From Pelagerythrobacter aerophilus (GTDB lineage Bacteria > Pseudomonadota > Alphaproteobacteria > Sphingomonadales > Sphingomonadaceae): 64,000 nucleotides of DNA. The notes beneath the pieces are model-generated. The model made no database searches. It saw only the letters and a list, made by a program, of their open reading frames with translations, and was not told the DNA's origin. Shown piece by piece: positions 17,809-26,368 of the stretch (its first letter is position 1; each line of letters begins with the position of its first letter). The position numbers and the translations under genes are program-made. The DNA is taken from positions 38,197 through 102,196 of the forward strand of contig NZ_QXFK01000009.1 of NCBI RefSeq assembly GCF_003581645.1. The letters are read 5' to 3'.

Positions 17809-18510
17809 TTATGCCTCCTTGCCTGCCGCATGCTCGGCGTTGAATCGCCTCGCCTCTGCAACCGCGCGCGTAAGGCCGGCATAATCGACCGCACCCGGGA
17901 TCATATAAGGCCCGACCAGCATGGCAGGGGTACCCTGCAGGCCCATCTGGGCAGCCTGCATGGCCGTCCTGCGCAAGACGCCATCGATGTCGTCCTCACG
18001 GGCTTCCATATCGCGTTCCAAACGGGCAAAATCGATGCCGGCGGTGTTGGCCGCAGCCCTGATCTTTTCCGAACTCAGCTTGCCGTCGGTCCGCATGAGC
18101 GCGTCGTTGAACTGCCGGTGCTTGTTCTGCCATTGCGACGCGATCGCCATCCGCGCGGCCTCTTCCGATGCAGGGCCGAAGATCGGCCAGTCGCGATAGA
18201 CGATCCGGACCTTTCCATCTTCCTGCGCCAGGCGTTCGAGTTCCGGGTGAATCTTGCGACAGAAGGGACACTGGTAATCGGAATAGCTGATGATCGTGAC
18301 ATCATAGCCTTCCGGCGCGAGCTTGGGGGCGATCGGGTCATCGGCGATCTCGGCGCGCGCCGCCATGGCTTCGGCGCTCGCCGCTGTGTCCTCATCCGAA
18401 CCCGCATCGCCTTGCGATGCGGGGTCTCCCTGCACCAACTGGGTGGTCACCAGCGCGGTGCCTCCCGCCGTTGCGAGCAGCAATGCAGCGACCAAGGGCC
18501 ATCTCGGCAT
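17809..18510 (-). CDS. scsC: ScsC-like DsbA-family periplasmic thioredoxin protein
   Basis: A 233-residue protein with an N-terminal signal or anchor, an acidic low-complexity linker, and a DsbA fold with CPFC at residues 81-84 (YSDYQCPFCRKIHPELE) and cis-Pro loop GLQGTPAMLVGPY. It is the middle gene of the scsD-scsC-scsB-like operon and the likely substrate of the ScsB-like reductase. It is a close paralogue of the protein encoded at 10347 (same CPFC context and LSSEKIRAAA insert), suggesting a duplication inside the island. Confidence 0.87.
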   Translation of the reverse strand: MPRWPLVAALLLATAGGTALVTTQLVQGDPASQGDAGSDEDTAASAEAMAARAEIADDPIAPKLAPEGYDVTIISYSDYQCPFCRKIHPELERLAQEDGKVRIVYRDWPIFGPASEEAARMAIASQWQNKHRQFNDALMRTDGKLSSEKIRAAANTAGIDFARLERDMEAREDDIDGVLRRTAMQAAQMGLQGTPAMLVGPYMIPGAVDYAGLTRAVAEARRFNAEHAAGKEA

Positions 18511-18512
18511 GG

Positions 18513-19313
18513 TCAGTCTCCTTGAAGTTGTTGAAGCTTATCGGACAGGGCTGCCCGTGAAATTTCACCGACATGGGTGGCGACGATCTCGCCCTCGGCA
18601 TCGACGAAGATCGTGGTCGGAAGGACACCGTTGCCGGCCACGTCCATGAGACCCATCTGCTTGTCGAGCACCACCGAGCGGGGCGATATCCCGCTCGCGA
18701 GCAGGTAATCGGCAACGGCCTGCCGGTTCTCGCCCTGGTTGGCGAGCAGTATGGGGATGTCCGAGTTCGCCGCTTCCTCGGCGAGCATGGGAAGCTCCCG
18801 TCGGCAAGGCGGACACCAGGTCGCCCACAGATTGATCGCGAACGGTTTGCCCGCGAGATTTTCAGGCGTGATCTCGGTGCCATCCATTCCGACCAGGACC
18901 GGCAAATCGGGAAGGGGCCGGGCTTCGGGTTGAAGCATGGCCGAGGCGGCGAACCAGATTGCGGCGAGGACCGCCAGCACGCCGAGAGCCCTGCGCATCG
19001 CGCGCACCGGGCGCATTCGCCAGGCCAGAATTGCAGCGGTCGCGAGCAGTCCGGCCCAGGCTGTGAACCCGCCTTGCCAGAAAGCGAGTACAGTCCACGG
19101 ATCCACCGCGTAGGCCTCCCAATGAAGCACGACATAAGCGACCCTTGCCGCCACGAGGCCGACGAGGACGGCCATGCCTGTCGCGGGCGCGGCCCTGCCG
19201 TTTTCGGCGACCAGGATCCGATCGACCAAGAACAGGAATCCTATCAGCAGGCCGACTGCCAGCAGGCGATCGGCTGCGAATGCGAGAGGTCCAAGGGAAA
19301 CGGTGCTGCTCAT
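18513..19313 (-). CDS. scsD: ScsD/TlpA-like thioredoxin fused to an Lgt-like membrane domain
   Basis: A 266-residue protein. Residues 1-125 form four or so helices (GPLAFAADRLLAVGLLIGFL, TVLAFWQGGFTAWAGLL) resembling the membrane portion of prolipoprotein diacylglyceryl transferase. Residues 130-266 are a TlpA/ResA thioredoxin domain with WCPPC (Cys167 and Cys170) and the cis-Pro strand GVLPTTIFVD. The thioredoxin domain should face the periplasm. It is the first gene of the scs-like operon and diverges from the two-component genes. The ATG lies 23 bases from a TTAAG-type box. Whether the Lgt-like part is only an anchor or has a lipid-related role is unknown. Confidence 0.8.
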   Translation of the reverse strand: MSSTVSLGPLAFAADRLLAVGLLIGFLFLVDRILVAENGRAAPATGMAVLVGLVAARVAYVVLHWEAYAVDPWTVLAFWQGGFTAWAGLLATAAILAWRMRPVRAMRRALGVLAVLAAIWFAASAMLQPEARPLPDLPVLVGMDGTEITPENLAGKPFAINLWATWCPPCRRELPMLAEEAANSDIPILLANQGENRQAVADYLLASGISPRSVVLDKQMGLMDVAGNGVLPTTIFVDAEGEIVATHVGEISRAALSDKLQQLQGD

Positions 19314-19336
19314 CGCGGGCCATCTCGGGACCGCAG

Positions 19337-19353
19337 CTTAAGCGAGACTTACG
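19337..19353. promoter_or_regulatory. TTAAG-type box between scs operon and two-component genes
   Basis: CTTAAG-CGAGA-CTTACG, with a further GTTAAG four to nine bases on (19357-19362). Read toward scsD it has the common order CGTAAG-N5-CTTAAG. On the plus side TATAAG (19368-19373) can serve as -10 for the regulator gene. The position suggests autoregulation of the two-component system and shared control of the scs genes. Confidence 0.6.
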
Positions 19354-19407
19354 GCGGTTAAGACTGCTATAAGCCGCAGGCGTCATTCGCCGCTATCGGA
19401 GGTTCGA

Positions 19408-20067
19408 ATGCGAATTCTGGTAGTTGAAGATGACGAAGTACTACGCGAAGGCCTCGACGCCGGTCTCTCGCTCGAAGGGCATACGGTAGATCTTGTCGAG
19501 ACCTGCATGGATGCGCGGGAGGCTGCCGCGAGCTATTCGTATGACGCCCTGGTTGTCGATATCGGTCTTCCGGACGGGTCGGGGCTCGATCTCGTTCACG
19601 ACTTGAGGCTTTCCGGCAACACCACCCCGATACTTGTCCTGACGGCCCGAACGATGGCAGAGGACCGCATCGAAGGCCTCGACCGCGGCGCGGACGATTA
19701 TCTTGGCAAGCCGTTCGATCTGGGCGAACTCGCCGCACGGCTCCGGGCTCTGGTTCGCCGCGCTAACGGTCGCACCGAGCCAAGCGTCACGATAGGACCG
19801 CTCGCGATCACTCTGGCAACCCGCCAGGTGATGCTGAAGGGCCGAGAGATCGAGCTGTCACGCCGCGAATTCGCAGTGCTCGAAGTGCTCGTCCGCCACC
19901 CCGGTCACGTGATCTCGCGTTCCCAGATCGAAGAGGCAATCTACGGCTGGCAGGAGGAAGTTGGCTCGAACGCCGTCGAGGTGCACATCCACAAGCTTCG
20001 CGGCAAGCTTGGGGCCAATTTCATCGAAACCGTGCGCGGGGTCGGATACAGGGTACGCGAACAATGA
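19408..20067 (+). CDS. OmpR-family response regulator (QseB/PmrA/TctD-like)
   Basis: A 219-residue two-domain regulator. The receiver has the acidic pair at residues 8-9, phospho-acceptor Asp51 (VVDIGLPDGSG), switch Thr in LTART and Lys101 (LGKPFD). The C-terminal winged helix (about 125-219) has ELSRREFAVLEVLVRHPGHVISR and the recognition segment SNAVEVHIHKLRGKLG. PmrA/QseB-type members bind TTAAG or TTAAT direct repeats with a five-base spacer, exactly the kind of box repeated through 11-33 kb. The ATG follows GGAGG. The stop overlaps the histidine kinase start (ATGA). Confidence 0.92.
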   Translation: MRILVVEDDEVLREGLDAGLSLEGHTVDLVETCMDAREAAASYSYDALVVDIGLPDGSGLDLVHDLRLSGNTTPILVLTARTMAEDRIEGLDRGADDYLGKPFDLGELAARLRALVRRANGRTEPSVTIGPLAITLATRQVMLKGREIELSRREFAVLEVLVRHPGHVISRSQIEEAIYGWQEEVGSNAVEVHIHKLRGKLGANFIETVRGVGYRVREQ

Positions 20068-21431
20068 CATCGCTAAGGATACGTCTTTTCCTTCTTGTGG
20101 CAGCGGCCACCGCTATCGTGTGGGCCCTGGCTGCTGCCTGGACCGTGCTGAGCGCGCGCGCCGATGTCGAACGGGTGCTCGACCGAAGATTGCAGGAGGC
20201 CGCCATGATGGTGGCCTCGCTCGGCTACGATACGCAGCAGACATCGGATGCGGCGCAAAGCGGTGCCGCCTCCGTCGCGCTGCCGTCCTATGATCGGCAG
20301 CTGTCGTGCCAGATCTGGTCCGTTGGCGGGCAATTGCTTGGCGCCTCGCAGGGTGCGCCCGGGGCTGCGATGTCGGACGGCGAGGCGGGATTCAGCGAGC
20401 GGATGATCGCTGGCAATGCCTGGCGGGTCTATACGCATGTCTCCCCCGAAAACGGCTTGCGAGTAATGGTCGGAGATACGATTGCGATGCGCAGCCGGCT
20501 TATCACCGATCTTATGCGCGGATTGATCGTTCCGGCCACGATCGGCCTGCTCGCGCTCGCCCTGCTGCTCTGGATCGGGATCGGACAGGGCCTTTCGCCG
20601 ATCCGGCGAATAGCTGCGGAGATCGGTGATCGTAGCCCCGAGGACCAGTCTCCGCTCGTGGTCGACCGCGTGCCCGATGAGCTATCCCCGCTGACTCGGG
20701 AAATCGATGAGCTGTTCGCGAGGATAGCGCTCCTGCGGGATGGTGAAAGGCGGTTCCTGGCCAGCGCTGCGCATGAAATGCAGACCCCGCTGGCCGGTCT
20801 CAAGACGCATGCGGAAATTGCTCTGCGTACCGAGGACGAGAATGCGCGCCGCAAATCGCTGGAGCGCATCAGGCAATCCGTCGACCGCACCACACGCCTG
20901 GTTCGTCAGTTGCTGGATCTTGCAAAGGAGCGGTCTGCCAGAGTGCCGGCCACTGAAGCCTCCGCATCGCTCGGTGACGCCTTCGACGAGGTCATCGAGG
21001 AGCTGGAGCATCTGGTTGCCGAGCGTAACGCCAGCGTCCAGATAAGCCAGGCGGCCCGGGATTTCGTGGCACCCTTGCCGCGTAATTCACTGGTCATTGC
21101 CCTGCGCAATCTGATCGAGAACGCCCTCCTTCACGGTCCAGCGAACAGCGAGGTGCGGGTAGATTCGGATGGTACAGGGTTTTGCGTGCGAGACGCAGGG
21201 CCCGGCCTATCGGACAGCGCGAGCCGGGCGATGCTCGAGCCTTTCACGAGGGACCCGGGTTCGAAGGCTCCGGGAAGCGGACTTGGTCTTTCCATCGTCA
21301 GTTCTGCGCTCGCGCCCGCCATGCGTCTGCATTTCGAGCGCATCGCCAGCGGATACCGGGTGTGCGTCCTGCCGGCAGAAACACAAGCGCCGTCGGAAGA
21401 GGTCGCGATCGACGCCAGCGAGTTCGCTTGA
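20064..21431 (+). CDS. Sensor histidine kinase partner of the OmpR-family regulator
   Basis: A 455-residue membrane kinase: helix 1 (about 8-30), a periplasmic domain of about 120 residues, helix 2 (about 153-175), a linker, then the dimerisation helix with His237 (SAAHEMQTPLAG), N-box NLIENALLHG, G1 box VRDAGPGLSD and GSGLGLSIV. The periplasmic part has a single cysteine (Cys82, RQLSCQIWS) and no His-rich metal site, so the signal cannot be assigned. It is translationally coupled to the regulator. The 20-residue C-terminal tail is acidic and unremarkable. Confidence 0.9.
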   Translation: MTSLRIRLFLLVAAATAIVWALAAAWTVLSARADVERVLDRRLQEAAMMVASLGYDTQQTSDAAQSGAASVALPSYDRQLSCQIWSVGGQLLGASQGAPGAAMSDGEAGFSERMIAGNAWRVYTHVSPENGLRVMVGDTIAMRSRLITDLMRGLIVPATIGLLALALLLWIGIGQGLSPIRRIAAEIGDRSPEDQSPLVVDRVPDELSPLTREIDELFARIALLRDGERRFLASAAHEMQTPLAGLKTHAEIALRTEDENARRKSLERIRQSVDRTTRLVRQLLDLAKERSARVPATEASASLGDAFDEVIEELEHLVAERNASVQISQAARDFVAPLPRNSLVIALRNLIENALLHGPANSEVRVDSDGTGFCVRDAGPGLSDSASRAMLEPFTRDPGSKAPGSGLGLSIVSSALAPAMRLHFERIASGYRVCVLPAETQAPSEEVAIDASEFA

Positions 21432-21485
21432 GGGTCCATCCACGATGCGCGAGAGGGCCTCGAACCGCCGTCTCGCCGCACCCTC

Positions 21486-21502
21486 CGTAAGGATGCCTTA
21501 AG
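21486..21502 (+). promoter_or_regulatory. TTAAG-type box (5'-nucleotidase promoter)
   Basis: CGTAAG-GATGC-CTTAAG, ending 49 bases before the 5'-nucleotidase ATG at 21552 and 55 bases after the kinase stop. Same half-site order as in front of the dsbA-like and scsD-like genes. Confidence 0.5.
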
Positions 21503-21551
21503 GCAGGTTTTGTCTGCACGCGCGCACGAAATCTAAAGAAGGTATTTGCCA

Positions 21552-23141
21552 ATGAACATTCTGCGCACATGCGTAATAGCCATGGCTGCGGCCACTCCCG
21601 CGATCGCGGAGGACGACAGGACGTCGCGTCACTCATCGCCGACGACGATTACCATTCTGCACACGAACGACATCCACGGTCGCCATGCTCCGTTCGAGGC
21701 CGCCCCGGGGGACGCTACCTCGCAAACAGGCGATCCCGGGCGCAGTCCCGCGCAGTTCGACCAGGCAGGTATGGTTGGCGGATTCCAGTATCTGGCGGGG
21801 AAAGTGGGTGAGATTCGCAAGCGCGAGGGTGAGGACAAGGTTCTCCTTCTCGATGCCGGCGATACATTCAGCGACGATTATGTCGGCAATCAGACACGCG
21901 GAGAGGCGATCATATCGCTGATGAACGCGCTGGGTTACGACATGATGGCGCTGGGCAACCACGATTTCGACTACGGAGTCGAGCGCACAAGGGAACTGCA
22001 GGATTTTGCGGACTTCCCGATCAGGGGCGCCAACGTTACCGAAAACGGCGAACCTGTGTTCGGCCAACCCTGGAAAGTTTTCACTGTCAACGGGGTCAGG
22101 ATAGCGATCCTGGCCCTCACCTATCATTCGACCGACAAGACGGCGAGCGCGCAGAGCATTGCCGGACTGACCTATTCGAGCGGCATCGAGGCGACACGCC
22201 GCTATCTGCCTGAAATGCAGCGATCGGCGGATATCGTGATGCTGCTGTCACACCAGGGCACGGCAACCGACCGCAAGCTTGCGCGTGAGCTCGATGGCGT
22301 GGACATCATCGTCGGCGGGCACTCGCACGATATTTTTCGCCAGCCCGAACTCGTTGACGGAACATGGATTGTCCAGGCCATGGCCGACGCGGCAGTCCTC
22401 GGCGAACTGCGCCTGGAAGTCGGCGCGGACAAGAAGCTTCGAAAGGTGACCGGCGCAGCACACCAATTGTGGAACTACCAGATCGAGCCTGATGCAGGTA
22501 TCGCCGAACTCATATCCCGGATCGACGAGCCCTTTGCCGAGGCCATGAATGAAGTGCTGGCTTATTCGGCCGACCGAATTCCCCGCGATTACCGCTCGGA
22601 AAGTCCATTCGACAAGATGGTCGGCGAATACATGATCGAGGAAACCGGTGCCGATGTGGCCCTGATGCCGGGCGTTGGATACGGCATTTCGATCTACCCC
22701 GGCAACGTGACGCGCGACCGTCTTTACACGCTCCTGCCCCACCCTGCGAAACTGGTGACTTTCGAAATGAAAGGCAGCGATCTTCTTGCTGTCCTGGAAC
22801 AAAGCGCGACAAACCAGAATCCGGGAGATCCCATGAAGGTGGTCGGCGGGCTGGTGCAAGCGGCCAACATCGGCTGGACAGTGGATCTTAACCGGCCTCT
22901 GGGCGAGCGCGTAAGCGAGGTGACGGTCGGCAACACACCTATCGACCGTGAGCGCTGGTACAGGGTCGCGACCAATTCCGGGATGGCGAACGGACTTCAC
23001 CGCTACGATTTCTCCGGCATTCGCGGCAAAGAGGTCCACGAGCGCAGCGTCACACAGCTTGTCGAAGACGTCATGAAGCGCAAGCGCGTAATTTCCCGTC
23101 CGGCGAGCGGATCGACCCGCCTGGTCAAGGTCTACGAGTAA
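21552..23141 (+). CDS. Periplasmic 5'-nucleotidase/UshA-like metallophosphoesterase
   Basis: A 529-residue secreted enzyme. A signal peptide (to about residue 20) is followed by the metallophosphoesterase domain with HTNDIHGRH (about 37-45), DAGDTFSDD, the classical ALGNHDFDYG (133-142), LLSHQG and GGHSHD. The C-terminal substrate domain begins near residue 335 (YRSESPFDKMVGEYM). Unlike the two SoxB-like relatives in the window it keeps the GNHD catalytic pair, so ordinary nucleotide or phosphate-ester hydrolysis is likely. I use the ATG at 21552; a TTG lies two codons earlier. It is downstream of the two-component genes but has its own box. Confidence 0.85.
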   Translation: MNILRTCVIAMAAATPAIAEDDRTSRHSSPTTITILHTNDIHGRHAPFEAAPGDATSQTGDPGRSPAQFDQAGMVGGFQYLAGKVGEIRKREGEDKVLLLDAGDTFSDDYVGNQTRGEAIISLMNALGYDMMALGNHDFDYGVERTRELQDFADFPIRGANVTENGEPVFGQPWKVFTVNGVRIAILALTYHSTDKTASAQSIAGLTYSSGIEATRRYLPEMQRSADIVMLLSHQGTATDRKLARELDGVDIIVGGHSHDIFRQPELVDGTWIVQAMADAAVLGELRLEVGADKKLRKVTGAAHQLWNYQIEPDAGIAELISRIDEPFAEAMNEVLAYSADRIPRDYRSESPFDKMVGEYMIEETGADVALMPGVGYGISIYPGNVTRDRLYTLLPHPAKLVTFEMKGSDLLAVLEQSATNQNPGDPMKVVGGLVQAANIGWTVDLNRPLGERVSEVTVGNTPIDRERWYRVATNSGMANGLHRYDFSGIRGKEVHERSVTQLVEDVMKRKRVISRPASGSTRLVKVYE

Positions 23142-23196
23142 GGCAGACAATGCGAGGCTCGGCGTGCCGTACCGACGCGCCGGGCCATTGCTTGAA

Positions 23197-25395
23197 TCAA
23201 GCGTCAGATGTGAGATGTTCGTGACGTATCGGTGCTCCAAGAGGCCGCGCTTTTCCAACGCGCAGGGAATTGGCGATCGCGAGCAAGGAACTTGCAGTCA
23301 TTGTGAGCGCCGCCAGCAGGGGGCTCATCGTGCCCATAACGGCAAGCGGGATCACAATCGCGTTGTAGCCCAGCGCCAATGCGGCATTGCGCCGGCCCGT
23401 AGACCGATATTGGCGTGCAATGACCATGGCCTCACGTACTCGTTCTAGCCCCCCTTCAAGGATTGCCACCGAGGCACTGGCGGTCGCGGCGGCGTGAGCG
23501 CGCTGTACCGAAATCGAGCAGTCCGACGCCGCCATGGCCGGCGCATCGTTGACCCCGTCGCCCACGAAGACAACCGGACGGGCCAGCGCGCGTACCAGAT
23601 CCGCCTTCTCCAGCGGAGAGAGGCTTGCGGCAATCTCCTCCGGTTCCAATCCTACCGCCCGTCCAACGTTGAGCGCCGATGGCAAGGCGTCTCCAGTCGC
23701 CATTTGCAAACGGGCACCATGGCGACGCAGATGACCGATCAGCGGCGCGACGCCAGGATCGACCTGGTCGTCGAGGTATATCTGGCCGACGGCAACGCCC
23801 TCAAGCCTGACCTCGAGCGTTGCTGCGCGCGTCTGGCAGTCACCGTCCGGAGCGATGCCGGCCACCTCGACGGATTTCCCATCCAAGTCCGTCCCGATGG
23901 CCTTGCGCGCAAGGCGCAAGCCCCCTGGACCGTTTGCACCTGCTGCGGCGACAATGGCGCGCGCGATCGGGTGATCGATGCCGGTTTCGGCGCGCGCTGC
24001 AAGCGAGAGCAACTCCCGTGTCGACAAATGCGAGAGACTGACGATCCGCGTCACTTGAAGCGTTCCGGACGTCAGCGTCCCGGTCTTGTCGAAGACGACT
24101 GTTCCTGGCCGGGCCAGCGCGTCGAGAGAGGAAGGATTGGCAATACGCAGACCGCATTTGCGCCCCGCGCCTACCACGGCCAGCGACGCAAGCGGGCGTG
24201 CGATGGCGAGCGCGCAGGGGCAGATTACGATGAGCGTGGTCAGCGCCCGTGCAAGGGCGCCCTCGATGCCGACGCCTTGAAGCAGGCCGAGTCCCAGGGC
24301 AAGCGCCGCCAGTAAGGGCGTTGCGCGCGCGAGCACGGCCAGCACGCTGTCGTCAATCGAGGTCTGCTCTCCCTTTGCGGCCAACTCGAGAGCAACCCGC
24401 CCGCCCATGCGGTCGATCAACCGATCATCGAAGGGGCGTGCAACTTCAAGGACGAGCTGGCGATCGAGATTGAGGCAACCGGCCTCGACCAAATCGCCTT
24501 CCCCGACGCGCAGAGGTGCGGATTCCCCGGTCAGATACGCGGTATTCAGGCGGCTGCGGCCCGCAACAATTCGTCCATCGATAGTTACTTGCGCGCCTGC
24601 AGGCACCCGCACCCTGTCTCCCAGGCCCAGCTCTGAAATCGAGACCGCGGGACCGCCGGATGCGGGCCAGGCCGTTTCCGGTGCTGCAGCTTCCAGTTCG
24701 ATAAGCGCCGCGATCGAGCCTGCCCGCACGCGGGTCTCGATCCACTGTCCGGTCAGGCGCAGGACGATAAGCATCGCCGCTGCGTCGAAATACACACTGG
24801 AGCTGCCGCGCATGAGCTGCAAGCCGGAAATCAGGATCGCGCCGAGGACCCCTCCGGAGATCAAGGTATCGATAGTGTAGCTGCGCAAGCCGAGCGAGCG
24901 CCAGCCCATCGTGAGGATCGCGCGGCCGGCGACAATCACCGGAACCAGACAGGCACCTGACGCCAGAGCGAGCCACCAGGCGGCCGAGGGAGGGACGCCG
25001 CTGCCGAAGTAAAGCACGAATGCAGCCCCCATCGACCACATCGCAAAAAATACGCCGATGGCCAGTCTGTAGGTCAGAACCTCGGTGGCTGCACTGAGCC
25101 GGGCCAGCACCACCGGCAAATGAAAGCGCTCGACCATGCGGTAGCCGGCCGAAGCGATGCAGGCCTCGATCTCGCGAAGCGAGCAGAGGCGAGGATTCCA
25201 GTGCACAAAGGCCGAAGCCGTCAGGTAGTGAACCCCGGCGTCGAGAACACCTTCGAGCTTGCGCAGGCGGTGTTCGAGACCCCGCGCGCATCCCCCGCAA
25301 AACAGTCCGTCGACGGCCAGAAGCTGCCGCGAACCTTTTCCGGTTTCAGCGTCCCGTGCCGGTCCCCAGCAATCTGCCTTCGACGATCTTTCCAT
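23197..25395 (-). CDS. ccoI: CcoI/FixI-like P1B-type copper ATPase
   Basis: A 732-residue heavy-metal P-type ATPase. An N-terminal metal-binding domain with CGGC (33-36) is followed by eight predicted helices, the TGES actuator loop, CPC in the transport helix (392-394, ICPCALAIARPLA), DKTGTLT with phospho-acceptor Asp436, the HP motif (GIDHPIARAI) and GDGVNDAPAMAASD. Its place as last gene of a cbb3-like oxidase operon fits CcoI/FixI, which supplies copper for oxidase assembly. The ATG at 25395 has AGGA eight bases upstream but overlaps the upstream cytochrome gene by 50 bases; a start after that overlap would need CTG. Confidence 0.85.
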   Translation of the reverse strand: MERSSKADCWGPARDAETGKGSRQLLAVDGLFCGGCARGLEHRLRKLEGVLDAGVHYLTASAFVHWNPRLCSLREIEACIASAGYRMVERFHLPVVLARLSAATEVLTYRLAIGVFFAMWSMGAAFVLYFGSGVPPSAAWWLALASGACLVPVIVAGRAILTMGWRSLGLRSYTIDTLISGGVLGAILISGLQLMRGSSSVYFDAAAMLIVLRLTGQWIETRVRAGSIAALIELEAAAPETAWPASGGPAVSISELGLGDRVRVPAGAQVTIDGRIVAGRSRLNTAYLTGESAPLRVGEGDLVEAGCLNLDRQLVLEVARPFDDRLIDRMGGRVALELAAKGEQTSIDDSVLAVLARATPLLAALALGLGLLQGVGIEGALARALTTLIVICPCALAIARPLASLAVVGAGRKCGLRIANPSSLDALARPGTVVFDKTGTLTSGTLQVTRIVSLSHLSTRELLSLAARAETGIDHPIARAIVAAAGANGPGGLRLARKAIGTDLDGKSVEVAGIAPDGDCQTRAATLEVRLEGVAVGQIYLDDQVDPGVAPLIGHLRRHGARLQMATGDALPSALNVGRAVGLEPEEIAASLSPLEKADLVRALARPVVFVGDGVNDAPAMAASDCSISVQRAHAAATASASVAILEGGLERVREAMVIARQYRSTGRRNAALALGYNAIVIPLAVMGTMSPLLAALTMTASSLLAIANSLRVGKARPLGAPIRHEHLTSDA

Positions 25396-26368
25396 AGTAG
25401 GTGTCCTGACCGTGGTTCGCCGCCGCATTGTCCGCCACGCTGCCCGTCTGTCGCGGATCTCTGGGTCGCTCTTGGCTATCGATGAAGGCTGCGGCATCCC
25501 AAGCTTCCTGGTCCGTCAGCGTGCCGCCCTGCCCCATCGGCATATTGGCTTTGATAAAGGATGCAGCGGTATTGACCCGCGCCATGCCCGCGCCCCAGTT
25601 GTAACTGTTCGGCCCCCAGAGAGGGGGGAACACCAGCTTGCCGTTCAGATCACGCTGCCCTTGCCCGTTACTGCCATGGCAGGCCGCACAATTCTGCTCG
25701 TAAACCTGTGCGCCGCGCTGCGGATCATAGCCAAGCGCGGTTTTTTCGAGTTCCGGATAGCCTTGGCCGGGGAGGCTTTCACCCACCGGCGCCCCGCTCG
25801 CGAGCCAGTGAAAATACATCTGGAGATCCTTGTAAATCGGATGGCCGGCGGGTGGAGGGCCGCCCGAGGGCGAATCCTGACCGTTCATGGAGTAGGTGAA
25901 GCAGCCCCGCAGCCGGTCCTCCATCGTGTTGATCTGTTTGTTCTTCGAGCGGTATTTCGGATATATGACGTAGGCGGCCCACATCGGCGCCGAATTGGGT
26001 TCACGGCCCTTGTCGAGATGACAGCTGGCGCAGGACAATTCATTACCCACGAAGTCGGCGGCATTGGTCTTGGTGTTTACGAACAGCGCCATACCCCGGC
26101 GGATTGCATCGCCATCGGGCCCGTCGGGAATGGACGTTTCGGCGGGAGGGCTGAAATAGGCGGCAGCCATGTCGCTTTCGCGCTCCGAGCTGTTCGTGGG
26201 GTGACTGCCATCGTCGCCGAGAATGCCGAGATCGAAGGCAATCGAGCCAAGAACAAAGAGGCCAGCACCGCCCGCAAGGGCGAGAATGGCGCGCTTGGCT
26301 CCGTCACCTGCCTTGCGCTGCTGCGGACTATCGCCGCCCTCGACGATCCGGCGCTCATTCTGTTTCAT
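25346..26368 (-). CDS. TsdA-like diheme cytochrome c
   Basis: A 340-residue membrane-anchored cytochrome: one N-terminal helix (AILALAGGAGLFVLGSIAF), then two CxxCH heme sites, NELSCASCHLDKGR and QNCAACHGSNG. The segment YPKYRSKNKQINTMEDRLRGCFTYSMNG is strongly reminiscent of thiosulfate dehydrogenase TsdA and SoxA-type cytochromes, including the conserved CF motif. It could feed electrons from thiosulfate to the oxidase encoded in the same operon. The start at 26368 overlaps the upstream stop (ATGA). The substrate is inferred from family resemblance only. Confidence 0.75.
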   Translation of the reverse strand: MKQNERRIVEGGDSPQQRKAGDGAKRAILALAGGAGLFVLGSIAFDLGILGDDGSHPTNSSERESDMAAAYFSPPAETSIPDGPDGDAIRRGMALFVNTKTNAADFVGNELSCASCHLDKGREPNSAPMWAAYVIYPKYRSKNKQINTMEDRLRGCFTYSMNGQDSPSGGPPPAGHPIYKDLQMYFHWLASGAPVGESLPGQGYPELEKTALGYDPQRGAQVYEQNCAACHGSNGQGQRDLNGKLVFPPLWGPNSYNWGAGMARVNTAASFIKANMPMGQGGTLTDQEAWDAAAFIDSQERPRDPRQTGSVADNAAANHGQDTYYGKIVEGRLLGTGTGR

